A DNA stretch of 64,000 nt from an uncultured Hyphomicrobiales bacterium (lineage in GTDB: Bacteria; Pseudomonadota; Alphaproteobacteria; Rhizobiales; Rhizobiaceae). The position numbers were made by a program, and so were the translations under genes. Shown one piece after another: positions 23,693-32,356 of this stretch. The notes under the pieces were generated by a model that was not told the origin of the DNA, ran no database searches, and saw only the letters and a list, made by a program, of their open reading frames with translations. The stretch lies in NCBI GenBank assembly GCA_943908365.1, contig CALTTH010000008.1, positions 1 to 64,000 of the forward strand, read 5' to 3'. Each line of letters opens with the position of its first letter. Position 1 is the first letter of the stretch.

Positions 23693-24628
23693 ATGGCCAG
23701 CACGATCTTCACAGGATGCATTCCCGCTCTCATGACGCCTTGCAAGGCGGACAGAACGCCTGACTTCGACCTGCTGGTTAAGAAGGGTAAGGAACTCATC
23801 GCAGCCGGCATGTCTGCGGTCGTCTATTGCGGCTCCATGGGCGATTGGCCGCTGTTGACAGACGAGCAGCGCCAGGAAGGCGTGCAGCGTCTTGCTGAAG
23901 CGGGTGTTCCCGTCATCGTCGGCACCGGCGCCATCAACACCAAGTCGGCCGTCAGCCACGCTGCTCACGCTGCAAAGGTGGGCGCCAAGGGCTTGATGGT
24001 CATTCCGCGGGTTCTCTCCCGCGGCTCTTCCGTGTCTGCGCAGAAGGCACACTTCTCCGCCATTCTCGAAGCGGCAAACGGTCTTCCGGCGGTGATCTAC
24101 AACAGCCCATACTATGGCTTTGCGACCCGCGCTGATCTGTTTTTCGATCTGCGCTCGCGCTATTCGAACCTCATCGGCTTCAAGGAATTCGGCGGCAAGC
24201 AGGACATGACCTACGCTGCGGAAAACATCACCGCCGGTGACGATGATCTGACGCTGATGGTCGGCGTCGATACGGGCGTCTACCACGGCTTCGTCAATTG
24301 CGGCGCGGGCGGTGCCATCACCGGCATCGGTAACGCGCTGCCAAAGGAAGTACTGCATCTGGTCGCTCTGTGCGAAAAGGCCGCCAAGGGCGATGCAGCG
24401 GCACGCGTTGAAGCGCGCGAGCTGGAAGAGGCGCTGACGGTGCTATCGACCTATGATGAAGGCCCGGACCTCGTTCTGCACTACAAGTATCTGATGGTTC
24501 TGAACGGCGATACCGAATACACGCTGCATTTCAACGAAACGGACGAATTGAGCGCCTCGCAGCGCCGTCATCTGGAAAGCCAGTACGCGCTGTTCCGCAA
24601 CTGGTACGCATCGCGCTATCCGGCATAA
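23693..24628 (+). CDS. Dihydrodipicolinate synthase-family lyase/deaminase, HypD-like
   Basis: A 311-residue Schiff-base aldolase-fold enzyme. Lys164 (LIGFKEFGGKQD) is the imine-forming lysine and Tyr136 (VIYNSPYYG) the proton relay, spaced 28 residues apart as in DapA. The glycine motif near residue 45 is GSMGDWPL in place of the GTTGE that true DapA uses for pyruvate and semialdehyde, arguing against lysine synthesis. It most resembles, from memory, pyrroline-4-hydroxy-2-carboxylate deaminases of hydroxyproline catabolism, but a sugar-acid lyase is not excluded. A GntR/FCD regulator gene and operator precede it. ATG 23693 has AAAGGA upstream. Confidence 0.8.
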   Translation: MASTIFTGCIPALMTPCKADRTPDFDLLVKKGKELIAAGMSAVVYCGSMGDWPLLTDEQRQEGVQRLAEAGVPVIVGTGAINTKSAVSHAAHAAKVGAKGLMVIPRVLSRGSSVSAQKAHFSAILEAANGLPAVIYNSPYYGFATRADLFFDLRSRYSNLIGFKEFGGKQDMTYAAENITAGDDDLTLMVGVDTGVYHGFVNCGAGGAITGIGNALPKEVLHLVALCEKAAKGDAAARVEARELEEALTVLSTYDEGPDLVLHYKYLMVLNGDTEYTLHFNETDELSASQRRHLESQYALFRNWYASRYPA

Positions 24629-24948
24629 CTGGTGAGTAGCTGAAAGCGTAGCCGAAACTACAGAACTCTGACTGTCCATCAGGAATTCTTTGTTACGCAT
24701 AGACAGAAAGCAAACAACGAGGAGATGGCTGACGATCAGCCGTCTCTTTTTTATTTCAGGCGTACTCTGGGAAATTTGCGCTTAGCTATAGTGAGCTCGT
24801 TACAAGCAACGACATCAAAATCTTTGGAACGGAAACGGCCGCCCGCGTCCGAATTCCTGAATGAGACAATGTTTTGTCTTTGCCGATTTGTTTGCAGATT
24901 GTTTAAAAATTTACACTAACGTCGGCCTAAATCTAGAGGGCTCGTCGT
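24629..24948. other. Intergenic region before the chemoreceptor gene
   Basis: A 320-bp gap. It contains the terminator at 24722-24756 about 95 bp after the lyase gene; the rest, 24757-24948, is relatively AT-rich and should hold the chemoreceptor promoter. I cannot pick a convincing -35/-10 pair and see no coding frame. Confidence 0.5.
24722..24756 (+). terminator. Rho-independent terminator
   Basis: GAGATGGCTGA (24722-24732) pairs with TCAGCCGTCTC (24736-24746), one T-G pair, with a 3-base loop, followed by TTTTTTATTT. It ends transcription from the GntR/lyase side. Confidence 0.85.
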
Positions 24949-27147
24949 ATGAAGAAGATTCTCAATTCGGTTTCCGGGAAGCTTATACTAGCAACCGGGA
25001 CAGCTATTGCCGGCATCATGATTGCTTACACTGCAGTCAACGTTATGAATGTGAAGTCAGCCACAGAGCGCGACGTCATGGCACTTGCTACCGAGAAAGC
25101 CGGTGCGGTCAGCGAGCGTGTTGCTGCAGATATCTCAGTCGCAACATCGGCCGGCGCAACGCTTGCCGCCACCATCGGTGGTTTCATCGAGAAAGGTTCC
25201 CGCAGCCGCTCTGACATCATTTCGATGATTGAGACCGTCGCGCCGCAATATCCGAACGTCTTTGGCGCATGGATGTGTGAACTGATCGACGGCAAAAGCC
25301 CGAAGCCGACTGTCGGAACCGAAGGCCTCAACAAGGAAGGCATCTTCACGCCTTACTGGACCAAGGGAGACAGCGGCAAGGTCGAGTTTTCGACATGGTC
25401 CATCAAGCCGGAGGATGAGTACTATGGCGGCGTGCTGAAGACCGGTAAGCCGCTCATCACATCTCCCTATCTTACCAACATGCAGAAGCTCGTCACATCC
25501 GTTTCCGTGCCGGTGAAGGTGGGCGGGACCCTTATCGGTATCGCCGGTGTAGATATCAAACTCGACGATCTGACCGCCAGCCTGTCGCAGATCAAGCCTT
25601 TCGAGGGCGGTAGCGTCATGTTGCTTGCCAGTAACGGCAAGTGGCTGGCGCACACCAACGCCGACAATCTGATGAAAGACTATTCCGATGTCGGCGCTGA
25701 TCTCGTCAAGCAGGCCCTGGCCGATGGCAAGATGCGTGTGATCGAGGGTCTCCCGGACGGTTCCGTCCGCCTCGTCTACCCCTTCACGGCGCCCGGCATG
25801 AACACCACCTGGGCAACGGTCCTGGATGTGCCTTCGGCCGTCTTCTCCGGGCCAGTCTGGCAGCAGATCTACAGCATGCTGATTGGTGGCCTGATCATTC
25901 TCGCAGTGACGCTTGGCGTGATCCTGGTTGCCACACAAATCCTGATCAAGAAGCCTCTGACATCCGTTCTGGGTTCCGTCGGCAAGATGGCCAATGGCAA
26001 TTACAAGGATCAGGTTGCCCAGACGGGCAAGCAGGATGAACTTGGCAATCTGGCCGCATCACTTGAAAAGTTCCGCTTTGCGCTTGCCCGCGGCGAAGAC
26101 GTTCAGGCCGAGCAGGAAGAACTCCAGCGCCAGGTCGAAACCGATCGCAAGCGTCAGAGCGACATCGACAACGCCAAGTCTGAAGATCTCCGACACTTCG
26201 TCGAGCTGGTTCAGAGCCGCTTGAATGCTCTGGCAAGCGGTGACCTGACGGTTCGCATGAACGAGCAGGTGGCTCCTGAATTCGACACGATCCGCCAGAA
26301 TTTCAACATCTCGGTTTCTGCGCTCGAAGAGACGATCAGCAATGTCGTGAGCGCAGTCTACACGATCCGCTCTGGTCTAAGCGAAATCTCCACCGCGTCG
26401 AACGATCTGGCTCGCCGTACCGAGCAGCAAGCTGCCGCTCTGGAAGAGACCGTTGCAGCCCTAAGCGAGGTTACTCGTGGTGTGAACGACACGGCCGATG
26501 GTGCAACGGATGCGCAAAAGACCGTCAACAGCGCGAGGGCGGATGCTGAAAAGGGTGGCGACGTCGTTGCCCGCGCCGTCGCAGCGATGACCGAAATCCA
26601 GGTATCGTCCAGCAAGATCGGCAACATCATCAGCGTCATCGATGAAATCGCATTCCAGACGAACCTCCTGGCACTGAATGCGGGTGTCGAAGCCGCACGC
26701 GCTGGCGAAGCCGGCAAGGGCTTTGCGGTGGTCGCGCAGGAAGTGCGTGAACTGGCGCAGCGTTCCGCCAATGCGGCAAAGGAGATCAAGGGCCTGATTT
26801 CCACCTCCTCCAGCCAGGTTGAAACCGGCGTTCATCTGGTTGAAGAAACGGGCGATTCGCTTGGCAAGATCGTCAAACAGGTTCTCGGCATGAGCCAGAC
26901 CATCAACCAGATTGCGGCCGGTGCCCGTGAGCAGGCTGTCAGCTTGAAGGAAGTCTCGTCGGCCGCCGATCAGATGGATAAGGTTACGCAGCAGAACGCA
27001 GCGATGGTGGAAGAAACCACCGCGGCTGCTCAAAGCCTGTCGCAGGAAACCGAAAACCTGGCGAGCATGGTGGGACGCTTCCGCGTCAGCGGAGATACAA
27101 GGCTCGCCTCGAACTCGTCGCACGCACGCTACGCCATGGCAAGCTGA
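24949..27147 (+). CDS. Methyl-accepting chemotaxis protein with double Cache sensor
   Basis: A 732-residue chemoreceptor. One membrane helix lies at about residues 12-32, a periplasmic dCache domain at 40-290 (VFGAWMCELIDGKSP, YYGGVLKTGKPLITSPY, GIAGVDIKLDDL), a second helix near 305-327, then HAMP (330-385), a second HAMP-like unit (about 425-480: LASGDLTVRMNEQV) and the signalling domain. The conserved hairpin tip is EAARAGEAGKGFAVVAQEVRELAQRS. No CheR/CheB pentapeptide ends the protein. Cache receptors bind small molecules such as amino acids or carboxylates. It is a single gene with its own terminator. Confidence 0.95.
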   Translation: MKKILNSVSGKLILATGTAIAGIMIAYTAVNVMNVKSATERDVMALATEKAGAVSERVAADISVATSAGATLAATIGGFIEKGSRSRSDIISMIETVAPQYPNVFGAWMCELIDGKSPKPTVGTEGLNKEGIFTPYWTKGDSGKVEFSTWSIKPEDEYYGGVLKTGKPLITSPYLTNMQKLVTSVSVPVKVGGTLIGIAGVDIKLDDLTASLSQIKPFEGGSVMLLASNGKWLAHTNADNLMKDYSDVGADLVKQALADGKMRVIEGLPDGSVRLVYPFTAPGMNTTWATVLDVPSAVFSGPVWQQIYSMLIGGLIILAVTLGVILVATQILIKKPLTSVLGSVGKMANGNYKDQVAQTGKQDELGNLAASLEKFRFALARGEDVQAEQEELQRQVETDRKRQSDIDNAKSEDLRHFVELVQSRLNALASGDLTVRMNEQVAPEFDTIRQNFNISVSALEETISNVVSAVYTIRSGLSEISTASNDLARRTEQQAAALEETVAALSEVTRGVNDTADGATDAQKTVNSARADAEKGGDVVARAVAAMTEIQVSSSKIGNIISVIDEIAFQTNLLALNAGVEAARAGEAGKGFAVVAQEVRELAQRSANAAKEIKGLISTSSSQVETGVHLVEETGDSLGKIVKQVLGMSQTINQIAAGAREQAVSLKEVSSAADQMDKVTQQNAAMVEETTAAAQSLSQETENLASMVGRFRVSGDTRLASNSSHARYAMAS

Positions 27148-27164
27148 TCTGTGATTTAGAAACG

Positions 27165-27210
27165 AGAGCCCCCGAGCATTCTTCGGGACGCACGGGGGCT
27201 CTGTCCTTTT
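27165..27210 (+). terminator. Terminator after the chemoreceptor gene
   Basis: AGAGCCCCCG (27165-27174) and CGGGGGCTCT (27193-27202) are perfect arms around an 18-base loop, followed by GTCCTTTT. Confidence 0.75.
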
Positions 27211-27216
27211 GATCCG

Positions 27217-27262
27217 ACGCATCGTGCTTTGCAAAAATCGATTCCGATTTTTGGGCCGATGC
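27217..27262. repeat. Rhizobial intergenic palindromic repeat, copy 1
   Basis: A 46-bp element beginning ACGCATCGTGCTTT and ending GGGCCGATGC, with an inner palindrome AAAAATCGATTCCGATTTTT. It is about 85% identical to 62142-62186. It lies between the chemoreceptor terminator and the convergent DUF1612 gene. It resembles small palindromic elements scattered through rhizobial intergenic regions. Confidence 0.75.
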
Positions 27263-27278
27263 CTTAGCGGCAAGGGGC

Positions 27279-28379
27279 TTACAAAATCCCCCAGGCCCTG
27301 AAACGTCCGCGGCCCGTCATTTCGCGAAGCTCCAGCTGATTGGCCAGAACCATCGCGCCCTGCGGCGTTGTGCCAAGTTCCTTGACGATCATGGATGTGG
27401 AGACGACTGGGTTTGCCAGAACCAGTTCGACCAGATCCGGCAGTCGCGAATTTGACCGCTTTCCGACCAACCGTCTTTCCATCCGGCTCTTTCCGTTCAA
27501 AAGACGGTCGTGTTCCTTCATGCCGAGTTCGGCCGCTTCGATCATTCCATCGAGGATCGCAATCAGTCGTTCTTCCTGATCGCGCGAATGGCGCCGTTCT
27601 CTGTGAATGGCGCGAAGTCCGCTGTTGAGCGCCGGCAGGATTGTCAAACCATTGGCACGCAGCGATGCGGCTGCCAGTTGCCGGCCCAGCCACGGGCTCC
27701 GGTCCGACACCTGGATATCGCGCCAGGCATCGAGGAGAATGGCTGCCTGCAGCGGCGCAGGATAGTCCGAATAGCGATCGACAAGCTTGCGCCACCGATG
27801 AAGTCTTTCTTCCTCGCTATCCTCATCTGACTGTTCGCCAGCAGAGCTGTGGATCGACGTCTCCGACTGACCGCGATAGCTCAAGGCATCTGCGACAAGG
27901 GCAGTGCTGCGTGATAGCACGGCGTCCATTTCAGCCAACTCATCGGCAAAGGCTTTGTCCGCATCGTCTGGCTCTTCGAAGTCCGACTCTTCGTCATTCG
28001 AAACCAGGTTTGATGGGGCGGACTGCGGCGGGACGTTTTTCCCGCGAAGGAGGTCGATGCCCTGATCGCTCAGCGCCCATTGCGGCGGATGACTTTCCAT
28101 CAGCCGCCTTGCCCGCAGAATGCGATGGGCATTGACGATCTCGTTCGTCGGGGCTCGAATGTCCATACGTGCATCGTGCAAGACGAGATCCTCGACATGG
28201 ACCAGTTCTCCATCGACCCAAAGCGAGGAAACGGCATCGTGGAAATTCTGTCGCTGCAGAAATCCGTCTCTGATCGGAGAGCGGCTGACCCTTTCATCGA
28301 GATGCGCCAAAGACACGCCAGCCCGCGTCAGGGACTGCAGGAGCCTTGTGGCTTTCAATAGAGAGAACTCATAGGTCAT
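27279..28379 (-). CDS. DUF1612 / helix-turn-helix protein (RHE_PE00001-like)
   Basis: A protein of about 366 residues matching the DUF1612 family of rhizobia. The N-terminal half begins YEFSLLKATRLLQSLTRAGVSLAHLDERV; a very acidic linker lies at about 130-215 (SNDEESDFEEPDDADKAF); the C-terminal 65 residues are an HTH (DLVELVLANPVVSTSMIVKELGTTPQGAMVLANQLELREM) close to those of Fic/DUF4172 proteins. Function unknown; DNA binding is likely. Homologues are common on rhizobial plasmids, and this one sits next to a repeat element. The start is uncertain: ATG 28379 or GTG 28388, neither with a good ribosome site. Confidence 0.75.
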   Translation of the reverse strand: MTYEFSLLKATRLLQSLTRAGVSLAHLDERVSRSPIRDGFLQRQNFHDAVSSLWVDGELVHVEDLVLHDARMDIRAPTNEIVNAHRILRARRLMESHPPQWALSDQGIDLLRGKNVPPQSAPSNLVSNDEESDFEEPDDADKAFADELAEMDAVLSRSTALVADALSYRGQSETSIHSSAGEQSDEDSEEERLHRWRKLVDRYSDYPAPLQAAILLDAWRDIQVSDRSPWLGRQLAAASLRANGLTILPALNSGLRAIHRERRHSRDQEERLIAILDGMIEAAELGMKEHDRLLNGKSRMERRLVGKRSNSRLPDLVELVLANPVVSTSMIVKELGTTPQGAMVLANQLELREMTGRGRFRAWGIL

Positions 28380-28493
28380 TGGAATCACTTAAAGGAAAGA
28401 CCGGAGTGAAAGCAATCCTGGCTGTTTACTTTCAACCGATCTTCACATCCAAGAAGATTAAAGTCTAAGAGGCCTTGGAGCTGCTCCCGACCC

Positions 28494-29807
28494 TCACGCC
28501 TGCTTCGGCAGATCGATCTTCGCTTCGAAGCCTTGTCCCCGACCTGGGGCGGGCGAGGATAGAGTGAGCGATGCATTCATGCGTTTTGTCAGATTGTCGA
28601 CGATCGCGAGGCCAAGACCAGACCCAGAGGCTTTGGTCTGGCCGCGCATGAAGCGGGTTGTCAGTCTCGGCAGAAGTGCTGGATCCATCGGCGTCCCGTC
28701 ATTAACGATCCGAATGGACCTGTTCTTATCGACATGGATGTCGACCGGCGAATCCTCGGGACTATGCGTCAGTGCATTTTCCAGGAGGTTTCGAATAACG
28801 ATACCGAAAGCGTCAGGATCGACCTTGGCTTTCAGCGGTCCGTCCTCTGGAAGGTGCAGGTGAATGCGTCCAGCGCCAAGTTCTGAGCGGCTCATATCCT
28901 CCACCACGAGTTCCAGCACCGGGAGAAGATCGATGATCGTATCGGAGATGCCGATACCGGCTTCCGCGCGCGACATCTGCAAAAGCTTCTCGGACAGTTG
29001 CGCGAGATTGGAGAGCGACAATTCGATCTGATCGACGCGCGGCGCAAGCTGCGGTGGAATATCCGCCTTCAAGCGTTGCGCCTGGGCAAGCGCTCCGGCA
29101 ATTGGCGTTCGCAATTCATGCGCGCTGTTGGAGGCGAAGGAACGCTCTGCTTCCAGCGCTGAACGCAACCTTTCCAGCAGCAGGTTGACCGAGCGGGCGA
29201 TCGGATCCAGTTCGCTCGGGAGGCAACCGGACTCGACCGGCGCGAGATTGCCGCCATCCTTGCGGGCAATGTCGTCTCTCAGCGTCTGGATCGGCACCAA
29301 CGTGCGACGGATGACGAGAATGACGGCAATGATGCTGGCCGGAATGAGCACAAGCACGGGAAGGATGAGCGCCGTGGATGCTTCCTCGATCGCTTCGCGG
29401 CGATTGGCGAAAGCATCGGCCACCTGAAGATAAAGATCCCCCTCCGGCGTAACGACGGTATAAATTCGTTGGGTATCCGTATCGGCAAAACCCGGCCTCA
29501 GTGGCACGTCGAAGCCTTCTCTGGCGCTGTCATGAGAGTGCAGCAGCACAGCACCGTCGCGATCGCGTACCTGATAGGTCAGATATTCCGAGCCGGTTGT
29601 GGGCTGGCCGAGACGGCGTTGTGCTTCTGGGCTGCGTTCGCGAAGATCTTCTGCAACCAGCGGCAGCAACCTGTCGGCTGTCTCCTGGACCCCGCTATCA
29701 AAAATTTCGGCAAACTCTTCTTCCATGACCATCACGCCAAGGGCGGATGCGGCCATCCAGGAAATAGCCAGCACGCTGACCAGCGCGAGCACCATCCGGC
29801 GCGTCAT
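28494..29807 (-). CDS. Two-component sensor histidine kinase (PmrB/QseC-like)
   Basis: A 437-residue membrane kinase. Two membrane helices (about residues 6-28 and 145-165) flank a periplasmic domain of some 115 residues that starts with an acidic run (MEEEF). A HAMP linker follows, then the phospho-acceptor His230 in SNSAHELRTP, and the ATPase domain with N box (IRNLLENALTHSP), G1 (VNDGTPMD) and G2 (GSGLGLAIV). It is encoded with its response regulator, and a TTG start at 29864 would overlap that gene by 20 bases; I prefer ATG 29807 but the longer, Lys/Arg-rich N-terminus is also plausible. Downstream of an eptA homologue, it may sense cations, pH or cationic peptides. Confidence 0.9.
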   Translation of the reverse strand: MTRRMVLALVSVLAISWMAASALGVMVMEEEFAEIFDSGVQETADRLLPLVAEDLRERSPEAQRRLGQPTTGSEYLTYQVRDRDGAVLLHSHDSAREGFDVPLRPGFADTDTQRIYTVVTPEGDLYLQVADAFANRREAIEEASTALILPVLVLIPASIIAVILVIRRTLVPIQTLRDDIARKDGGNLAPVESGCLPSELDPIARSVNLLLERLRSALEAERSFASNSAHELRTPIAGALAQAQRLKADIPPQLAPRVDQIELSLSNLAQLSEKLLQMSRAEAGIGISDTIIDLLPVLELVVEDMSRSELGAGRIHLHLPEDGPLKAKVDPDAFGIVIRNLLENALTHSPEDSPVDIHVDKNRSIRIVNDGTPMDPALLPRLTTRFMRGQTKASGSGLGLAIVDNLTKRMNASLTLSSPAPGRGQGFEAKIDLPKQA

Positions 29808-29844
29808 GCTCGTTTTCCGAGACCCCGTTTTAAACGGTATGAGA

Positions 29845-30498
29845 TCAGCGAATTGTATAACCAAGCCCTCTTATGGTTTCCACGCGATCCGAACCGATCT
29901 TCTTGCGCAGCCGACTGATATAGACCTCGACAGTGTTGCTCTCGATTTCGGCACCGAACTCATACAAGGTTTCCTGCAACTGCGCTTTCGAGATAAGCGC
30001 GCCCGGTCTCTCAACGAGTTTTTCCAGCACCGCCCATTCCCTTGCACTCAGCGTCAGTGAGCGGTCGTTGACCGTGATACTTTTGGCCGCTTGATCGATT
30101 TCGATGCCGGGCAATCTGACGATTGGCGTCGAGCGTCCCTCGTAGCGGCGGGACACAGCAAGCATCCGGGCTGTCAGTTCGCCAAGATTGAAGGGTTTGA
30201 CCAGATAGTCGTCGGCCCCGGCATTCAGGCCTTCGATCCGGTCGGAGACCTGATCATGGGCCGTCAGGACGATCACAGGGACAGCATTGTTCGCTTTTCG
30301 CAATGCCTGCAAGAGGCTGAGCCCCTCGCCATCGGGAAGACGCAAGTCCAACAGGATGAGACCGTAGCTCACGGTCTCGGTCGCGGCAATGGCTTCGCCC
30401 AATGTCTTGAACCAATCCACGGCATGCCCTGCTGCCGCCACGTGATCCCTTAGTGCTTCTCCCAGCACATGATCGTCTTCAACCAGCAGAACGCGCAC
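29845..30498 (-). CDS. OmpR-family response regulator
   Basis: A 217-residue DNA-binding response regulator. The receiver has the acidic pair in VEDDH, phospho-acceptor Asp51 (LILLDLRLPDG), Thr in VLTAHD and Lys in VKPF; the C-terminal winged helix is OmpR type (LSAREWAVLEKLVERPGALISKAQL, EVYISRLRKKIG). Its gene follows the eptA homologue by 67 bp and abuts or overlaps the kinase gene, giving the order eptA-regulator-kinase as in pmrCAB. It probably controls eptA. Confidence 0.94.
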   Translation of the reverse strand: MRVLLVEDDHVLGEALRDHVAAAGHAVDWFKTLGEAIAATETVSYGLILLDLRLPDGEGLSLLQALRKANNAVPVIVLTAHDQVSDRIEGLNAGADDYLVKPFNLGELTARMLAVSRRYEGRSTPIVRLPGIEIDQAAKSITVNDRSLTLSAREWAVLEKLVERPGALISKAQLQETLYEFGAEIESNTVEVYISRLRKKIGSDRVETIRGLGYTIR

Positions 30499-30565
30499 AG
30501 CGACCTCATTCCCGAACTGCCAATGCCTATCGCTTCGTGCGGTTTGTCGTCAAGGCACAGGCGCA

Positions 30566-32221
30566 TCATGTCGTGGGCTTCGACTGGCAGGTGTGGAACA
30601 CGTCGAGCGACGAGTCGTAGACCGAGGTGGAGATGTTCATCATCCCGAGAATACTATGGAAAAAATTGTCGTGGGATTTGCCACCGGCCTTTGCCTCATC
30701 GGCAAGGCAGGCCCGGTCGAGACCCATGGAACGTGCGAAGTCGTCGTCCATCCATGCCAGGAAGGGCACATGGGTTTGCTCTGCCGGTGCCAGCATATAG
30801 GGCGCACCATGGAGATAGAGACCGTTTTCGCCTAGCGACTCGCCATGGTCGGAGGCATAGAGCATTCCGGTCGCAAGCTTGTCGGAGCGGGCCTTCAGCT
30901 TGTCGATGATCACAGAGAGGAAATGGTCGGTATAGAGGATCGTATTATCGTAGGCGTTAACGATCTCTTCGTCCTTGCAATTGCCGAGTTCCGAGGTGCG
31001 GCAATCTGGCGTGAATGTGCTGAACTGATCGCCATAACGGAGGTAGTAGGACGGACCGTGGCTACCAAGCTGGTGGATTACGATGACGCTGTCCTTGGTG
31101 ACGCGGTCGAGCCAGCTGTCGAGCCTGTCGAGGAAGATATCGTCGCTGCATTCGCCGGTCTTGCAGAACGTGGGATCGCGGGTGGCGCTGAGATCGAAGA
31201 AGGGAATGCGATCCGCTACGCCCTTGCTTCCGGTATCATTATCCAGCCACTGCACATCGACCCCGGCATGCACGAGAACATCCATGAGGTTCTCGTTGGA
31301 GAGGGCCTTGCTGTGGGTATATTCCGAGCGGGTGAATTTCGAGAACATGCAGGGAAGTGAGATCGCCGTGGAAGTGCCGCAACTGACCGTGCTCGGAAAA
31401 TAGAACACATCTCTCTTTTTGAGTTCTGGGTTGGTTTCGCGGCCATAGCCATTCAGCGAGAAATTAGCAGCACGGGCGGTTTCCCCTGCCACGACCACGG
31501 TCACACGCGGCTTGCCGACCGCAAAGACAGGAGGCTTCACCTTTGCGTCGAGACCGGTCTGCGTCACCGTCAAGTGCGCTTCCTTGTTGGCGATCTGGAA
31601 GTAATGCGCCGTCGCAAATAGGGGCGAAATGGGATTGAGGCTTTTGACGATATCCCGGTGCTGACGGATCGCTGTGGTAAAGGTCTTGGAATTCATCGCG
31701 GCCATGCCGCCAATGATGACGAGGCAAGCGATGACGCTCAGCGTATTCCAGAATAGCTTTCCAAGGATCGGGCGGTGGCGAATGCGCACGAAAGCAAGAA
31801 GGACGATGGGGAGTAGCGCGTAGATCGCCATGTGCAGAAGGAAGGCGGAGGTGATCAGATTGTTTGCTTCGCCGGTGGTAGTCTCGAAGGCGTTGCGGAC
31901 CATGTCGCGGTCTATCACCGCACCGAAGCGATCCATAAACCAGGAGCAGAGCGCGGAAATGACGATCAGCACCATCAGGACCGGCTTCATGATGTACTTT
32001 GCCGAGAAGGTGATGAGGAGTGCAGCAAAAAGCGCTCCCATGGCCACATAGAGCGCGTATATCGCGGCAGGATAGGCAGACAGATGGGTGTTCACCTTCG
32101 ACCAGAATGTCTGGTTCATGAAGAACAGCAAATAGAGAGCGGTGATGATGCTCAATGCAATGCTGCCGATTTCAGGACGGCGAAGTTTGCTGCTGTCCAG
32201 GTGCTCCGTCAATGGTGCCAC
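30566..32221 (-). CDS. eptA: Lipid A phosphoethanolamine transferase (EptA/PmrC type)
   Basis: A 551-residue inner-membrane enzyme that moves phosphoethanolamine from phosphatidylethanolamine to lipid A (or a related sugar) on the periplasmic side. Five membrane helices fill residues 20-190. The periplasmic sulfatase-fold domain has the nucleophilic Thr in VVVAGETARAANFSLNGYG, and zinc residues in VIHQLGSHGPSY and YASDHGESLGENGLYLHG. Six cysteines in the catalytic domain (CGTS, SLPCM, CKTGEC) fit the disulfides of EptA. The start is unclear: GTG 32221 is 7 bases after GAGGAG, while ATG 32227 is too close to it. Two-component genes follow. Confidence 0.92.
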   Translation of the reverse strand: MAPLTEHLDSSKLRRPEIGSIALSIITALYLLFFMNQTFWSKVNTHLSAYPAAIYALYVAMGALFAALLITFSAKYIMKPVLMVLIVISALCSWFMDRFGAVIDRDMVRNAFETTTGEANNLITSAFLLHMAIYALLPIVLLAFVRIRHRPILGKLFWNTLSVIACLVIIGGMAAMNSKTFTTAIRQHRDIVKSLNPISPLFATAHYFQIANKEAHLTVTQTGLDAKVKPPVFAVGKPRVTVVVAGETARAANFSLNGYGRETNPELKKRDVFYFPSTVSCGTSTAISLPCMFSKFTRSEYTHSKALSNENLMDVLVHAGVDVQWLDNDTGSKGVADRIPFFDLSATRDPTFCKTGECSDDIFLDRLDSWLDRVTKDSVIVIHQLGSHGPSYYLRYGDQFSTFTPDCRTSELGNCKDEEIVNAYDNTILYTDHFLSVIIDKLKARSDKLATGMLYASDHGESLGENGLYLHGAPYMLAPAEQTHVPFLAWMDDDFARSMGLDRACLADEAKAGGKSHDNFFHSILGMMNISTSVYDSSLDVFHTCQSKPTT

Positions 32222-32356
32222 GCCCATTCTCCTCGTGCCAGTCAATGTGCCGGATGCGCATGCGCGCTTTTGCTTTTCCGGCTAATGAAGGCCTTCTGGA
32301 GAGATTTGCTGACACGAGACTGAACGGATCAATCTGGTTATCAAGATAGTGCTTAA

